A stretch of 64,000 nucleotides of DNA from CAWJMN01 sp963844055 (GTDB taxonomy: Bacteria; Planctomycetota; Planctomycetia; Pirellulales; Pirellulaceae): assembly GCA_963844055.1 (NCBI GenBank), contig CAWJMN010000001.1, positions 3,978,235-4,042,234 of the forward strand. Direction: 5' to 3'. The number at the start of each line of letters is the position of its first letter. The first letter of the stretch is position 1. Positions 8,789-17,649 of the stretch are shown in pieces. The notes under the pieces are model-generated. The model searched no databases and was not told where the DNA came from. It worked only from the letters and a program-made list of their open reading frames with translations. The translations under genes were made by a program, and so were the position numbers.

Positions 8789-9250
8789 ATGCAACCCTTC
8801 AAGTTCCGACTAGCGACGCTGCTTAGACTACGGTCTAACGAGCGCGACGAACGTCGTGCAGAGCTTGCCAAGGCTTACGAAGCGGCAGACATCCTTGCGC
8901 AGCGTCAGGCGGAGATCGAAGCAGAGCAAGCGGACATCCGCCGGCAGCAAGCCGAGCTCGTTGGGCCGGGCCACGCTTCGATTGAAAAGATCCTGCATGT
9001 GCAGCGTTACACGCTGATTTTACGGGTCAATCTGGGACAACTTGCCCAGCAGCAAGCCCAAGTTGCGGCCGAAGTGGAACGGCGTCGGCTAGTACTTGTC
9101 GAGGCTGACCGGCAGGTGCGCATCCTGGAAAAGCTGTCCGAAAAGAAGTTCGCGGAATATCAGGCCGAGGAACTTCGGCTAGAGATGCGCGAACTTGACG
9201 AGCAAGCCCTGCAAGGGTTTGAGCGTGACGTGGAAGGAGCTCGATCATGA
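8789..9250 (+). CDS. fliJ: Flagellar export protein FliJ
   Basis: 153 residues, almost wholly alpha-helical coiled coil. It starts with the FliJ-type FKFRLATLLRLRSNERDERRAELAKA and ends EMRELDEQALQGF. Family knowledge: FliJ forms the central stalk of the FliI hexamer and couples it to FlhA. Sequence conservation in this family is weak, so position (directly after fliI) and the N-terminal pattern carry the call. Its stop overlaps the next start (ATGATG). Confidence 0.88.
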   Translation: MQPFKFRLATLLRLRSNERDERRAELAKAYEAADILAQRQAEIEAEQADIRRQQAELVGPGHASIEKILHVQRYTLILRVNLGQLAQQQAQVAAEVERRRLVLVEADRQVRILEKLSEKKFAEYQAEELRLEMRELDEQALQGFERDVEGARS

Positions 9251-9963
9251 TGAAGCTACTTGGCACGTTAGTAACTGCCTTGGCGATGGCCTGCATGGCG
9301 ACAGTGCTGTTTCAGATCGTTCTGCTAGGAGTGCTGTGGTCGAAAGGTGTATTTGCTGACGATCGCTGGATGGGAATGATGGCCGCCTTGTATGGCATCA
9401 AGTCTGACAAGGAAGTTGCCGGCAGCCAAGGCAAGGCTGGAAAAGAAAACCTCAGCGAGCAACCCTCCTTGGATGACCTTGCGCGGAAACGGATTGCTTC
9501 TAGCTTGGACTACGACCTGCGAGAAACAACGCTTGCTAAATCTTTGCGGGATATGCGGTCTCTCGAGGCACAAGTCAAAAGTGATCAGCGTTGGCTCGGT
9601 GAATGGAAAGAGTCCATCGTTGGAATGATCGATAATGCTCTTACGAAGAAGATTGATGAGTCATTACTCGAAGTGCAACGGGTGCTGGAATCGCTCAGCC
9701 CGAAACAGGCGAAAGAACAGATCCTGAAGATTTTGGAAAGCAATGTCCGGTCCGAGCGTGAACAAGCAATGCGTGACACGGTGCGGATGTTGAAGTCGAT
9801 GTCTTCGGAAAAGCAAAAGAAGATCCTTAGCGAGTTTAAAACCCCCGCTGAAGAAGAAACACTGGCCGAAATCTTGCGTGAGATTCGGATGGGAACCCCT
9901 GAAGTGGACGAGCTTCGTGACTCTAAGTCGAAGCTTGAACAACAACTGGCACCTAAGCGTTAG
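9247..9963 (+). CDS. MotE-like membrane-anchored coiled-coil protein
   Basis: 238 residues. One N-terminal TM segment (about 6-31) precedes a charged linker and helical repeats SLSPKQAKEQILKILES and SMSSEKQKKILSEFKTPAEEETLAEILREIRMG. Those repeats resemble the MgtE-N-like module of MotE. In many alpha- and delta-proteobacterial and planctomycete clusters a MotE-like gene sits between fliJ and fliK, and MotE there acts as a MotC chaperone. The translational coupling to fliJ (4-nt overlap) supports a flagellar role. No motC is visible, so the exact function is inferred and could differ. Confidence 0.6.
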   Translation: MMKLLGTLVTALAMACMATVLFQIVLLGVLWSKGVFADDRWMGMMAALYGIKSDKEVAGSQGKAGKENLSEQPSLDDLARKRIASSLDYDLRETTLAKSLRDMRSLEAQVKSDQRWLGEWKESIVGMIDNALTKKIDESLLEVQRVLESLSPKQAKEQILKILESNVRSEREQAMRDTVRMLKSMSSEKQKKILSEFKTPAEEETLAEILREIRMGTPEVDELRDSKSKLEQQLAPKR

Positions 9964-9984
9964 GCTCGAGAGGAAAAGATCACT

Positions 9985-11664
9985 ATGATTTCCAAAGATC
10001 GTGCTACCGCTCTTTCGCCGCTAGACCTCATTCCGGCAATCCCGAGTACACCTAACAATGCGCCGTCGTCGGCCAACAAGGATGTCTTTGACTCGTTGCT
10101 GCGCGGACCTAAGCAAGATTCAATTAGCTCCAACCGTTTTGACCGCAATTCCAACTCGAATAGCAACTCTACCTCGAATCGTGACAACGATTTATCGGGA
10201 TCAAGTCCATCGAATCGCTCAACAAGCACTACGGACGACAATCGCTCATCCCGCCGTACGGATTCGGCCCATGACAATTCGTCACCAGCGGGACAAGCCA
10301 ATGTCCGCAAGGTTGATGACGATCATGATGACGACTCGACCTCTCAGGATGAGGAAGCCCAGAACTTAGCGGGAGCTGCTGGCGTCAATCCGCACAGCCA
10401 TGCCAAAGCCAAAGAGACTACAGAAGGTGGCGACGCCGCTACTAATGGATCGGAAGAAGAAACGGGCACCGCTGCCGTCGGCAAAAGTGGTAAACGGCTA
10501 AAAAAGGGAGCCATCGATCCTAGTCAACTTGCCAATGGCAAAGGGGACGCAGCATCAACGGAAGCAACCGCCGATGGTACCGACGGTGGCAAGGATTCGG
10601 ATGCAGCTGTAGCGGATACCAACGTCAAAGCGAATGATCAAACGGCAACCGTTGCCGTCGATCCTGTAGTGACGGTCACCGACGCCGATGGAAGTGGCAC
10701 AGCCGATCCTAGTGGTCAGTTAGCAGACGCTGCCAAGGCAGAAGCTGCGAAAAAAGAAGCCGAAGCGACCAGTGGCGAGCAGCCGGTCATCGCAACAAAT
10801 TTGCACGGCACGGTAACGACGGGTACCGGGCAACAAGCTGCTGCCACCACGGATGTAGTCGACGCCACCGAAGCGACAAGCGAAGGAAGCTCGGAAGAAA
10901 ACTCGTCCGAACCGACGTCAGCCAAGAGTGCCAGCGCTTCGCCAAACAGTGCCGCAGATTCGATTATTGCCAAGGCGACCACGGATGCAACGACAGACAA
11001 CGGAAGTGGCGACGGCAGCGACAAACAGGATCGCTCGAAGGATACGACTAACGTTGCCGTAGCGCAGCCCCAGTTAACCGCGGTGAATGCCTCGGCGGGC
11101 GAGACTTCGGGGAACTCAGGAAGTGCGACCGGAGCGATTGGCAGCAATCCTCAGTCTCCTCGATTGCCGGCACCGCTACTTGGAAAAAGTGAAGGAACTG
11201 CGCATCCACGTCCTGTGGCCGAAGTCGACATCACCCGGTTCGTTCACCGAGTAGCTCGGGCTTTTGAAGCGGCACAGCAACGGGATGGCGAAGTACGCCT
11301 GCGTTTGAGTCCACCAGAACTGGGTTCGGTACGTCTTTCGATGACGGTTCAGGATGGCGTGATGGTCGCCAAGCTCGAAACCGAGACCACCACTGCACAA
11401 GCTCTGATTTCGGACAACTTGCAAGCCCTTCGCGATCGCCTGCAAGAACAAGGAATCCGCGTCGAACGATTTGATGTCGATCTGATGAACCAATCGCCGG
11501 GGGGATTTGCCAATCCGCAAGATCAGGCAACTCGCGATCCGGATGCTAATGGTCTGCTACGCGGCGGGCCACGAGTAGGAAGTGCCGCACCCACACCAAC
11601 GGATAGTCGCGGTCGTAGCACAACGCCTTTGGACGGAACAAGCGGCCTCAACGTCGTGGTTTAG
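9985..11664 (+). CDS. fliK: Flagellar hook-length control protein FliK
   Basis: 559 residues. The first ~400 are low-complexity, rich in Asp, Ser, Thr, Asn and Ala, as expected of the disordered ruler part. The C-terminal Flg_hook domain is clear: GEVRLRLSPPELGSVRLSM, the segment VAKLETETTTAQALISDN, then LRDRLQEQGIRVERFDVDL. FliK measures the hook and switches FlhB specificity (flhB is the last gene of this cluster). The ruler part differs strongly in composition from its neighbours, which is normal for this protein. Confidence 0.93.
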   Translation: MISKDRATALSPLDLIPAIPSTPNNAPSSANKDVFDSLLRGPKQDSISSNRFDRNSNSNSNSTSNRDNDLSGSSPSNRSTSTTDDNRSSRRTDSAHDNSSPAGQANVRKVDDDHDDDSTSQDEEAQNLAGAAGVNPHSHAKAKETTEGGDAATNGSEEETGTAAVGKSGKRLKKGAIDPSQLANGKGDAASTEATADGTDGGKDSDAAVADTNVKANDQTATVAVDPVVTVTDADGSGTADPSGQLADAAKAEAAKKEAEATSGEQPVIATNLHGTVTTGTGQQAAATTDVVDATEATSEGSSEENSSEPTSAKSASASPNSAADSIIAKATTDATTDNGSGDGSDKQDRSKDTTNVAVAQPQLTAVNASAGETSGNSGSATGAIGSNPQSPRLPAPLLGKSEGTAHPRPVAEVDITRFVHRVARAFEAAQQRDGEVRLRLSPPELGSVRLSMTVQDGVMVAKLETETTTAQALISDNLQALRDRLQEQGIRVERFDVDLMNQSPGGFANPQDQATRDPDANGLLRGGPRVGSAAPTPTDSRGRSTTPLDGTSGLNVVV

Positions 11665-11750
11665 CCGGCAGCCTTATACAACCCCCATTTTTCGATCACA
11701 CATTTTCGCAAGCGACAAAACACTTGCGACCTTCCTAAGGAAACTTTCCC

Positions 11751-12182
11751 ATGGCAACTGTAAACGGCGTCGGAAGCAGCAGCTCCTCGTCCACCACTAC
11801 CCCGAAGAAGCCACAAAGCTTGGATGAGTTGGGCTCAAGCGACTTCTTCAAACTGATCATCAAGCAACTGCAGAGCCAAGACCCGCTGAGCCCTACCGAC
11901 AACGACAAGTTGATGCAGCAAATCAGCACGATTCGCAGCATTGGATCGTCGGACAAGTTGTCGACGGCGCTGCAGTCGGTACAAACCGGCCAAAGCATTG
12001 CCACGGCGACTTCCATGATCGGCAAGACGGTGAAGGCACTCGCTGATGATGGAACGGAAGTCTCGGGCGTTGTCAGCAAACTCACTGTTCAGGTTGACCC
12101 CAAGGACAGTGCAGTCCGCACCTATAAGGTGCAGATCAACGACAAGTCGATTGACATCAAGAATGTACGTGAAGTGACCTAG
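11751..12182 (+). CDS. flgD: Flagellar hook assembly scaffold FlgD (short form)
   Basis: 143 residues. The N-terminal hook-capping core is obvious: ELGSSDFFKLIIKQLQSQDP, then LSPTDNDKLMQQISTIRSI and GQSIATATSMIGKTVKA. It ends after one beta segment (VQINDKSIDIKNVREVT), shorter than the ~220-residue proteobacterial protein and apparently without the FlgD Ig-like/TUDOR pair. It caps the growing hook so FlgE (next gene) can polymerise. The stop is clean, so the short form looks genuine rather than truncated. Confidence 0.93.
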   Translation: MATVNGVGSSSSSSTTTPKKPQSLDELGSSDFFKLIIKQLQSQDPLSPTDNDKLMQQISTIRSIGSSDKLSTALQSVQTGQSIATATSMIGKTVKALADDGTEVSGVVSKLTVQVDPKDSAVRTYKVQINDKSIDIKNVREVT

Positions 12183-12262
12183 CACGGTCGTTTGAAACTA
12201 CTCGCCATTAACCATCCCCCAGCAAACATTGCTCGCATAACAATCCCAACGGAGGAACTTCC

Positions 12263-14713
12263 ATGGGTTTAGCATCCGCACTCACAACAGCCTTGACTGG
12301 TTTATCTGCGGCTGAAACGCAGGTCGACGTCATTGGTAACAACTTGGCCAACTCGCAAACGGTTGGCTTTAAAGAATCACGCACCCTATTTTCCACACAG
12401 TTCCTGCAGACGCTGAGCGTTGGCTCGACGCCGACCGATGGCAATGGTGGTACGAACCCACGGCAAACGGGTCTGGGTACTCGCGTGGCGGAAATCTCGC
12501 CCAAGTTTACCCAAGGAACAGTAGAAGTTAGTTCAAATCCGTCGGACCTTGCCATTCAAGGTGATGGGTTCTTCATCGTTCAGAACAGCAACGGCGAAAA
12601 GCTCTACACTCGTAACGGCATTTTCAAGACGAACTCTGAAAATCAACTGGTGACCCAGTCCGGTAACCGGGTGCTGGGATTTGGCGTTAATGATGCCTAC
12701 GAAGTGCAGACTTCGTCGCTAGTACCGCTTTCGATTCCACTGGGTTCGGCAGCCGTTGCCCAAGCAACACAAAACGTGTTCTTGCAAGGCGTGCTTTCGC
12801 CATCGGGCGATGTGGCCACGACCGCAGGTGTGATTCAAAGCGCGGTGCTTGGTGACGCCAGCGTCCCTCGTCCGGATGTTTCGGCATCGTCCCTTTCGGT
12901 TTCACCGCTGCCGGATGTCTCAGGTGTTAACGTTCAGAACACGCAAGGAACGGGAACGCACCCTGAAGGAGCGACCTACAAATACCGACTGGCATTTGTG
13001 GACTCGCATGGGACCGAAGGAACGGCTTCGTCTGAATTTACGGTAACCACTCCTGCCGGAAACGGCTTGCCGGACAACACGATCAGCTTTACGCTTCCGA
13101 CTGCTGGAACTGAGTATTCGCAAGTACGGATCTATCGTACGGCCGCTGGTGGATCGCAGTTCTTTCAACTGGGAACCGCCGCGACGGGATCGACCTTTGT
13201 TGATAACAACAGTGTGCCGCTTTCTACGACGCCGCTCAATGCGAACAATCTGAGCGGAAACTACACGTACTTGGTGACGTACGCTCGAAACGGTGAAGAG
13301 GAAAGCCGGCCTTCGGTTTTGCTTGGTCCTCAAAACGTGAGCAACTCTCGCGTCCATTTGCAAAACTTGCCAACGCCTCCTGTTCCTGGTCCGGGTGATT
13401 CGTTCCCGGCGTATGACAAGGTGCGGATCTATCGCAACTTGGCAGGCGATGCAAGCCAGTTCTATTTGGTGAGCGAACTCAATCCAGGGGAAGACTATAC
13501 CGACAGTCGGCCCGACTCGGCAATTTCGGACTTGTCGATTTCTACCAACAAGCAGATCGATCTGGACGGCCCGAAGATCGATACGAACACTTTGCTGGTG
13601 AACGTCGTTCGGCGTAACAACCTGGACTTCGAGAATGTGTTTACGCCGGGCACTTTGGACTTTGCGGCTCGTAAGGGCGAACGCTCGCTGGCATCCAAGT
13701 CGTTTACCATTACGAACACCTCCACGGTGCAAGACCTGCTTTCGTTCATGAAAGATGCGATGGGTATCCAGACGGCTCTGGATGATCCACAGCATCCGAT
13801 TCCGACTTCGCTGAATAACATCCCTGGCGAGACAACGCCTCTTTCCGCAGGCCTGACTATCAAGGATGGAAAGATCCGCGCTGTTTCCAACAATGGTGTG
13901 GATAGCGCGGTAGCGATTGACCTTTCCGCCTTTCGGATCACGAATTCTTCGGGAGACGTCTCGACGCCGAACCTGGGCTTTGGATCGGTGCAAACGGCAA
14001 AGGGACAAAGTGCGGTCGCTGACTTTGTGGCGTACGACACCCTGGGTATTCCGGTCAATGTCCGGATCACCTCGGTTTTAGAAAGCGTTACGGACTCGGC
14101 AACGGTCTATCGCTGGTATGCGGACTCGTCGAGCAACAGCCCGCTAAACGGCGCTGACATCTCGGTTGGAACGGGCCTGATCACGTTTGATGGTCGTGGT
14201 AACTTTGTTGCGGCCACAAATGATCGTGTGACGGTTGAACGCCGTAACATTCCATCATCCGATCCGCTCGAATTCCGAATTGACTTCGGCTCAGTGACGG
14301 GTCTGGCACAGGCCAAGAGCAGTTTGGCGGTTACACGGCAGGATGGTTCAGCAGCTGGTACGCTGAGCAACTTTGTGATCGGCGAAGATGGCACGATCCA
14401 AGGTGTGTTTAGTAGCGGTGTTTCCCGTTCGCTGGGACAAATCCGGATGGCACGTTTTGCCAACCCCAACGGTTTGACGCAGCGCGGCGACAACAACTTT
14501 TCGCAAGGCGTCAACTCGGGCCTGCCCATTGAGAACAACCCGGGCCAGGATGGAACGGGCAAAGTCATCGCTGGTGCGGTGGAGCTCTCCAACTCGGACG
14601 TCGGAAAGAATTTGATTGACCTTGTCACCGCTTCGACCCAATACCGAAGTAATGCAAGAGTTATCACAACTGTCCAACAACTTCTTGATGAATTGCTTAA
14701 CCTAAGGCGTTAA
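12263..14713 (+). CDS. flgE: Flagellar hook protein FlgE with large central insertion
   Basis: 816 residues, about twice a typical 400-residue FlgE. The N-terminus (LTTALTGLSAAETQVDVIGNNLANSQTVGFK) and the GDGFFIVQNSNGEKLYTRNG loop are those of hook proteins. So are the VAYDTLGIPVNVRI segment and the C-terminal helix (VELSNSDVGKNLIDLVTASTQYRSNARVITT). Between about residues 215 and 430 lie two fibronectin-like repeats about 100 residues apart, each with a VRIYR strand (near 286 and 386). They probably form an extra surface domain on the hook. GGAGG at 12251-12255 is a good ribosome site. Confidence 0.94.
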   Translation: MGLASALTTALTGLSAAETQVDVIGNNLANSQTVGFKESRTLFSTQFLQTLSVGSTPTDGNGGTNPRQTGLGTRVAEISPKFTQGTVEVSSNPSDLAIQGDGFFIVQNSNGEKLYTRNGIFKTNSENQLVTQSGNRVLGFGVNDAYEVQTSSLVPLSIPLGSAAVAQATQNVFLQGVLSPSGDVATTAGVIQSAVLGDASVPRPDVSASSLSVSPLPDVSGVNVQNTQGTGTHPEGATYKYRLAFVDSHGTEGTASSEFTVTTPAGNGLPDNTISFTLPTAGTEYSQVRIYRTAAGGSQFFQLGTAATGSTFVDNNSVPLSTTPLNANNLSGNYTYLVTYARNGEEESRPSVLLGPQNVSNSRVHLQNLPTPPVPGPGDSFPAYDKVRIYRNLAGDASQFYLVSELNPGEDYTDSRPDSAISDLSISTNKQIDLDGPKIDTNTLLVNVVRRNNLDFENVFTPGTLDFAARKGERSLASKSFTITNTSTVQDLLSFMKDAMGIQTALDDPQHPIPTSLNNIPGETTPLSAGLTIKDGKIRAVSNNGVDSAVAIDLSAFRITNSSGDVSTPNLGFGSVQTAKGQSAVADFVAYDTLGIPVNVRITSVLESVTDSATVYRWYADSSSNSPLNGADISVGTGLITFDGRGNFVAATNDRVTVERRNIPSSDPLEFRIDFGSVTGLAQAKSSLAVTRQDGSAAGTLSNFVIGEDGTIQGVFSSGVSRSLGQIRMARFANPNGLTQRGDNNFSQGVNSGLPIENNPGQDGTGKVIAGAVELSNSDVGKNLIDLVTASTQYRSNARVITTVQQLLDELLNLRR

Positions 14714-14755
14714 TTCACTTTAGGACGTTTCTTCTAAACGTAATTTGACCCCGGC

Positions 14756-14790
14756 AGGGGCTACCCGAATAATCGGATGTTAGCCCCTTT
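14756..14790 (+). terminator. Possible stem-loop terminator between flgE and flbD
   Basis: AGGGGCTA (14756-14763) pairs with TAGCCCCT (14781-14788), followed by TT. The loop contains a smaller CCGA/TCGG pairing. The T-run is short, so it may instead be a processing or attenuation stem inside the operon. Confidence 0.4.
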
Positions 14791-14846
14791 CCCCTGGCGG
14801 CTGGTTACTTACGAGGAGAACTTTGAAACAACTGGGAGACGAAGCC

Positions 14847-15071
14847 ATGATCCGATTAACTCGACTGGACGGCGAAGCGTTCATTTTGAATGCCGACCTG
14901 ATTCGTTACGTAGAGTCGCGTCCCGACACGTTTGTCACTTTGACGTGTGGTGAGCGGATGGTGGTGAAGGAATCCATGGATGAAGTGATGCAGCGGGCCG
15001 TGCGGTATCAGCAGGAAAAGCTGTTATTCCCGGCGACGGCGAGAGCTTTGCAAGCGAAGGGAGTTGCCTAA
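14847..15071 (+). CDS. flbD: Flagellar protein FlbD
   Basis: 74 residues from the ATG at 14847 (MIRLTRLDGEAFILNADLIRYVE), where FlbD homologues begin; GGGAG lies 8 nt upstream. An in-frame TTG at 14823 is unlikely. The short FlbD/SwrD fold is followed by ESMDEVMQRAVRYQQEKL. Family knowledge: SwrD boosts stator power in Bacillus, and the gene usually sits beside motA or fliL. Here it ends one base before motA, consistent with a shared stator role. Confidence 0.93.
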   Translation: MIRLTRLDGEAFILNADLIRYVESRPDTFVTLTCGERMVVKESMDEVMQRAVRYQQEKLLFPATARALQAKGVA

Positions 15072-15072
15072 T

Positions 15073-15852
15073 ATGGACCTTTCTACGCTTTTGGGTATTA
15101 GCCTAGCCAGTGCCGCTTTGCTCGCATCGGTGGTACTTAGCGGCGGGAACTTTCAATCCTTTTGGGACGCTCCTTCGATCTTGATCGTGGTTGGCGGCAG
15201 CTTGGGAGCATTGCTGGTTTGTTTTCCGCTGAAGACGATCCGTCGATTGCCACAGGTGGTGATGAAGGGGATGTCTGGCAAGCTGACGAATCCTCGTGAT
15301 GTGATTGAGCAGATTGTTAGCCTGGCGGTTACTGCTCGGCGCGATGGCCTCTTGGCACTTGAACCACGACTGGACGAGATTGAAGATCCGTTCATTCGGC
15401 TAGGCGTGCAGATGGCCATCGATGGGACCAGGCCCGACCTGCTGGAAGAAGTCCTACATACTGAGATGGAGACGATGCAACTTCGTCACCGCGAGGGAAA
15501 GGGGACGATCGACCAACTGGGACGCTATGCACCGGCATTTGGCATGATCGGCACTTTGGTGGGCCTGATTACGATGCTGAGCAACATGTCGGACCCGGCC
15601 ACACTGGGAAGCGGCATGTCTGTGGCGCTCGTGACGACGCTATATGGGGCGATCTTGGCCAACGGTTCGCTGCTGCCGATGTCGGAGAAGCTGAATTATC
15701 TCAGCCGGCAAGAGACGCTTTTGCGAGAGATGATTGTACGGGGGATTATCTCGTTGCAAGCTGGCGAGAATCCACGACTCATTGAGCAGCGACTCCTTAC
15801 GTATTTGCCTCCTGAAGACCGCAACACTCGCGTGACGAGCCGTGCCGCATGA
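15073..15852 (+). CDS. motA: Flagellar motor stator protein MotA
   Basis: 259 residues starting MDLSTLLGISLASAALLASV (an in-frame TTG at 15064 is less likely). Four TM helices are visible: about 4-22, 30-50, 150-170 and 180-200. The MotA_ExbB signature RYAPAFGMIGTLVGLITMLSNM precedes a GSGMSVALVTTLYGAILAN stretch. The cytoplasmic loop carries charged residues for FliG contact. With MotB (4-nt overlap) it forms the ion-driven stator. Confidence 0.95.
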   Translation: MDLSTLLGISLASAALLASVVLSGGNFQSFWDAPSILIVVGGSLGALLVCFPLKTIRRLPQVVMKGMSGKLTNPRDVIEQIVSLAVTARRDGLLALEPRLDEIEDPFIRLGVQMAIDGTRPDLLEEVLHTEMETMQLRHREGKGTIDQLGRYAPAFGMIGTLVGLITMLSNMSDPATLGSGMSVALVTTLYGAILANGSLLPMSEKLNYLSRQETLLREMIVRGIISLQAGENPRLIEQRLLTYLPPEDRNTRVTSRAA

Positions 15853-16790
15853 GCCTGCTTACGAAGCTCTATCCCGATGACGAAAAGAACAGTGGCGGCA
15901 ATGACTGGACGCTGATGTACGGCGACCTGATGACGTTGCTGCTAACGTTCTTTGTGATGTTGGTCTCGATGAGCGAACTGAAACAGAATGAGAAGTTTCA
16001 GGGAATCGCTGACTCGATGGCGGAGCAATTTGGTGGCGAGCGGCCAAGCGAAACCGATTCAGAACGACTGGGGCGTTCCGCAGGCTTGGCCATGGCCCAC
16101 AAGGCCTATTCAACGCGGCGGAGCAAGGAACTGGACCACTGGGATGAGTACGTTCAGCTAGTTGCCACTTGGAATGCACGGCCGAGCGGGATTGCGATCC
16201 AAAACCGCCAAACGCCGGCAAAGTCTGCCTCGTTTGTGCCCGCAGCGGGTAGCAGCAGCCTCTCGGGGGGTATGGCTGAACGGTCTGTAACGGCTATTCC
16301 GGGACCAAGGGTCCTAGCGGCTGTCCAATTTCTACCGGAATCAGTCGACCTGAACGAACGCAGTAAGCAAGACTTGCGTGAGGTTTGGGAAAGTCTTGAT
16401 GGAAGGCGCGTGCGCTTGGAAGTGCGGGGAATCCTCCCTGCGTTTCAGCGGCCAGAAAGCGGCAAACCATCGCCAACTGGCAAGACAGCCCCCCAGGCCT
16501 TGAACGCTAACGAGAATGCGATGGTGCTCGCTCGCGCGATGACGGTGAGAGATTTGCTGGCAACACGCCGCGAATTATCCAGCGTACGTGTGAGCCTGAG
16601 CCTAACGCCACTCGAAGCAACGGAAGGCCTGCGGCTGGGAGAGATTCCTGCGGGGCTGGTTGTCTCGGGTAATGTGCTGGTTAGCGTGTTTGACGAGGGG
16701 TTCAATCCAAACGATGAAGCAACGGGGCTACGAACCGCACGTGAATACCGTGGGGAAGAGCCAATGCTTCGTCCTGAGTTATCCAGATGA
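15849..16790 (+). CDS. motB: Flagellar motor stator protein MotB
   Basis: 313 residues. A short cytoplasmic N-terminus precedes one TM helix with the essential ion-binding Asp (D26 in MYGDLMTLLLTFFVMLVS). The periplasmic half has only a weak OmpA/MotB peptidoglycan-binding signature: VRLEVRGILPAF in place of the usual GHTD loop, and NENAMVLARAMTVRDLL for the NxxLSxxRA helix. The divergence may mirror unusual planctomycete cell walls, but that is inference. It overlaps motA by 4 nt. Confidence 0.9.
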   Translation: MSLLTKLYPDDEKNSGGNDWTLMYGDLMTLLLTFFVMLVSMSELKQNEKFQGIADSMAEQFGGERPSETDSERLGRSAGLAMAHKAYSTRRSKELDHWDEYVQLVATWNARPSGIAIQNRQTPAKSASFVPAAGSSSLSGGMAERSVTAIPGPRVLAAVQFLPESVDLNERSKQDLREVWESLDGRRVRLEVRGILPAFQRPESGKPSPTGKTAPQALNANENAMVLARAMTVRDLLATRRELSSVRVSLSLTPLEATEGLRLGEIPAGLVVSGNVLVSVFDEGFNPNDEATGLRTAREYRGEEPMLRPELSR

Positions 16791-16861
16791 TTTGAGAGAG
16801 GGTGTAGGCCACGGACGGCTTTCCCAATCGTTTTGATTTGAGGGAAGTGGGGAGCTGTTCC

Positions 16862-17616
16862 ATGATGAAGATCTTGATGATCGCCGGCGTAGTGGGCTTT
16901 GTCGTTATTGCCGAAGTTGGCCTGGCCTATATGTTGATCCCGAGCACCAAGGATGTTCAGGCCTGGGCCGAGACACATGATGTTTCCGCCGAAGGGGGCG
17001 AGGCGAAAGCCGACGCACACGGCGAAGAGAAAAAAGCTGCTGACGGGCACGGCCATGGTGCCGAAGCCAAAGACAGCCATGGTGCTGCCAAGGGGGGTCA
17101 CGGCGAAGCCAAAGCTGGCGGACATGGCGGTGGGCACGGAAGTGCCAAACCGGCCGCTAAACCCGCAGCCCATGGTGCTGAGCGGAGGCCACGGTGGTGG
17201 CGCACATGGTGCTGCTCAGCGGTGGGCATGGCGGAGGCCATGGCGGCGGACATGGGGCACCTGCAGGTCCTGTGGCACTAGGGAGCGGTGGAACTGGCCA
17301 ATCCGAAAAGGACTTGGGCAAGTTCAACATCATGGTTCACCATCCTGCCCAGAACATGACGCTGAAGGTCAACTTCCACTTATGGGGAACCGTTTTGGAG
17401 GAAGACTATGAAGACGCTAGCGTGCTCATCACCCATGTGGAGCATCGTTTGCGTGACCAGGTTATCTACGAAGTTCGAAATTCGACGCCGGCGGACCTCA
17501 CGGACCCCGGGTTGGGCTTGATCAAACGGAAGATTTTGGCGAAAACCAACGAGCTTCTCGGAAAACCGATCCTTCAGAACATTATCTTCAGTGATTTTAC
17601 GTATCTGGAGCAGTAG
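16862..17616 (+). CDS. fliL: Flagellar basal-body protein FliL, reading frame broken twice
   Basis: The N-terminus (MMKILMIAGVVGFVVIAEVGLAYML) is a signal-anchor TM. A His/Gly/Lys-rich linker follows, then the FliL domain (FNIMVHHPAQNMTLKVNFHLWGTV to FSDFTYLEQ). No single frame covers the gene. Residues to HGA (17179) are in one frame, SGGHGGGAHGAA (from 17181) in the next, and SGGHGGGHGGGHG (from 17218) in a third. Each step is one extra base inside GCT-N-AGC (17177-17183 and 17214-17220). Removing it gives GCTAGC and one 250-residue protein. FliL supports the stator, matching its place after motAB. Confidence 0.85.
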
Positions 17617-17649
17617 ACGCGGTTGAGACTAGCCTAGGAATGGACTCCG

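Noticed and set aside
12920..14008. 362-codon minus-strand open frame opposite flgE
   Set aside because: Antisense to a certain gene, very Arg-rich composition, no ribosome site or family motif.
17170..17235. Programmed frameshift in fliL
   Set aside because: No slippery heptamer or stimulatory structure is evident, and the same GCT-N-AGC signature breaks unrelated genes, favouring one common cause.
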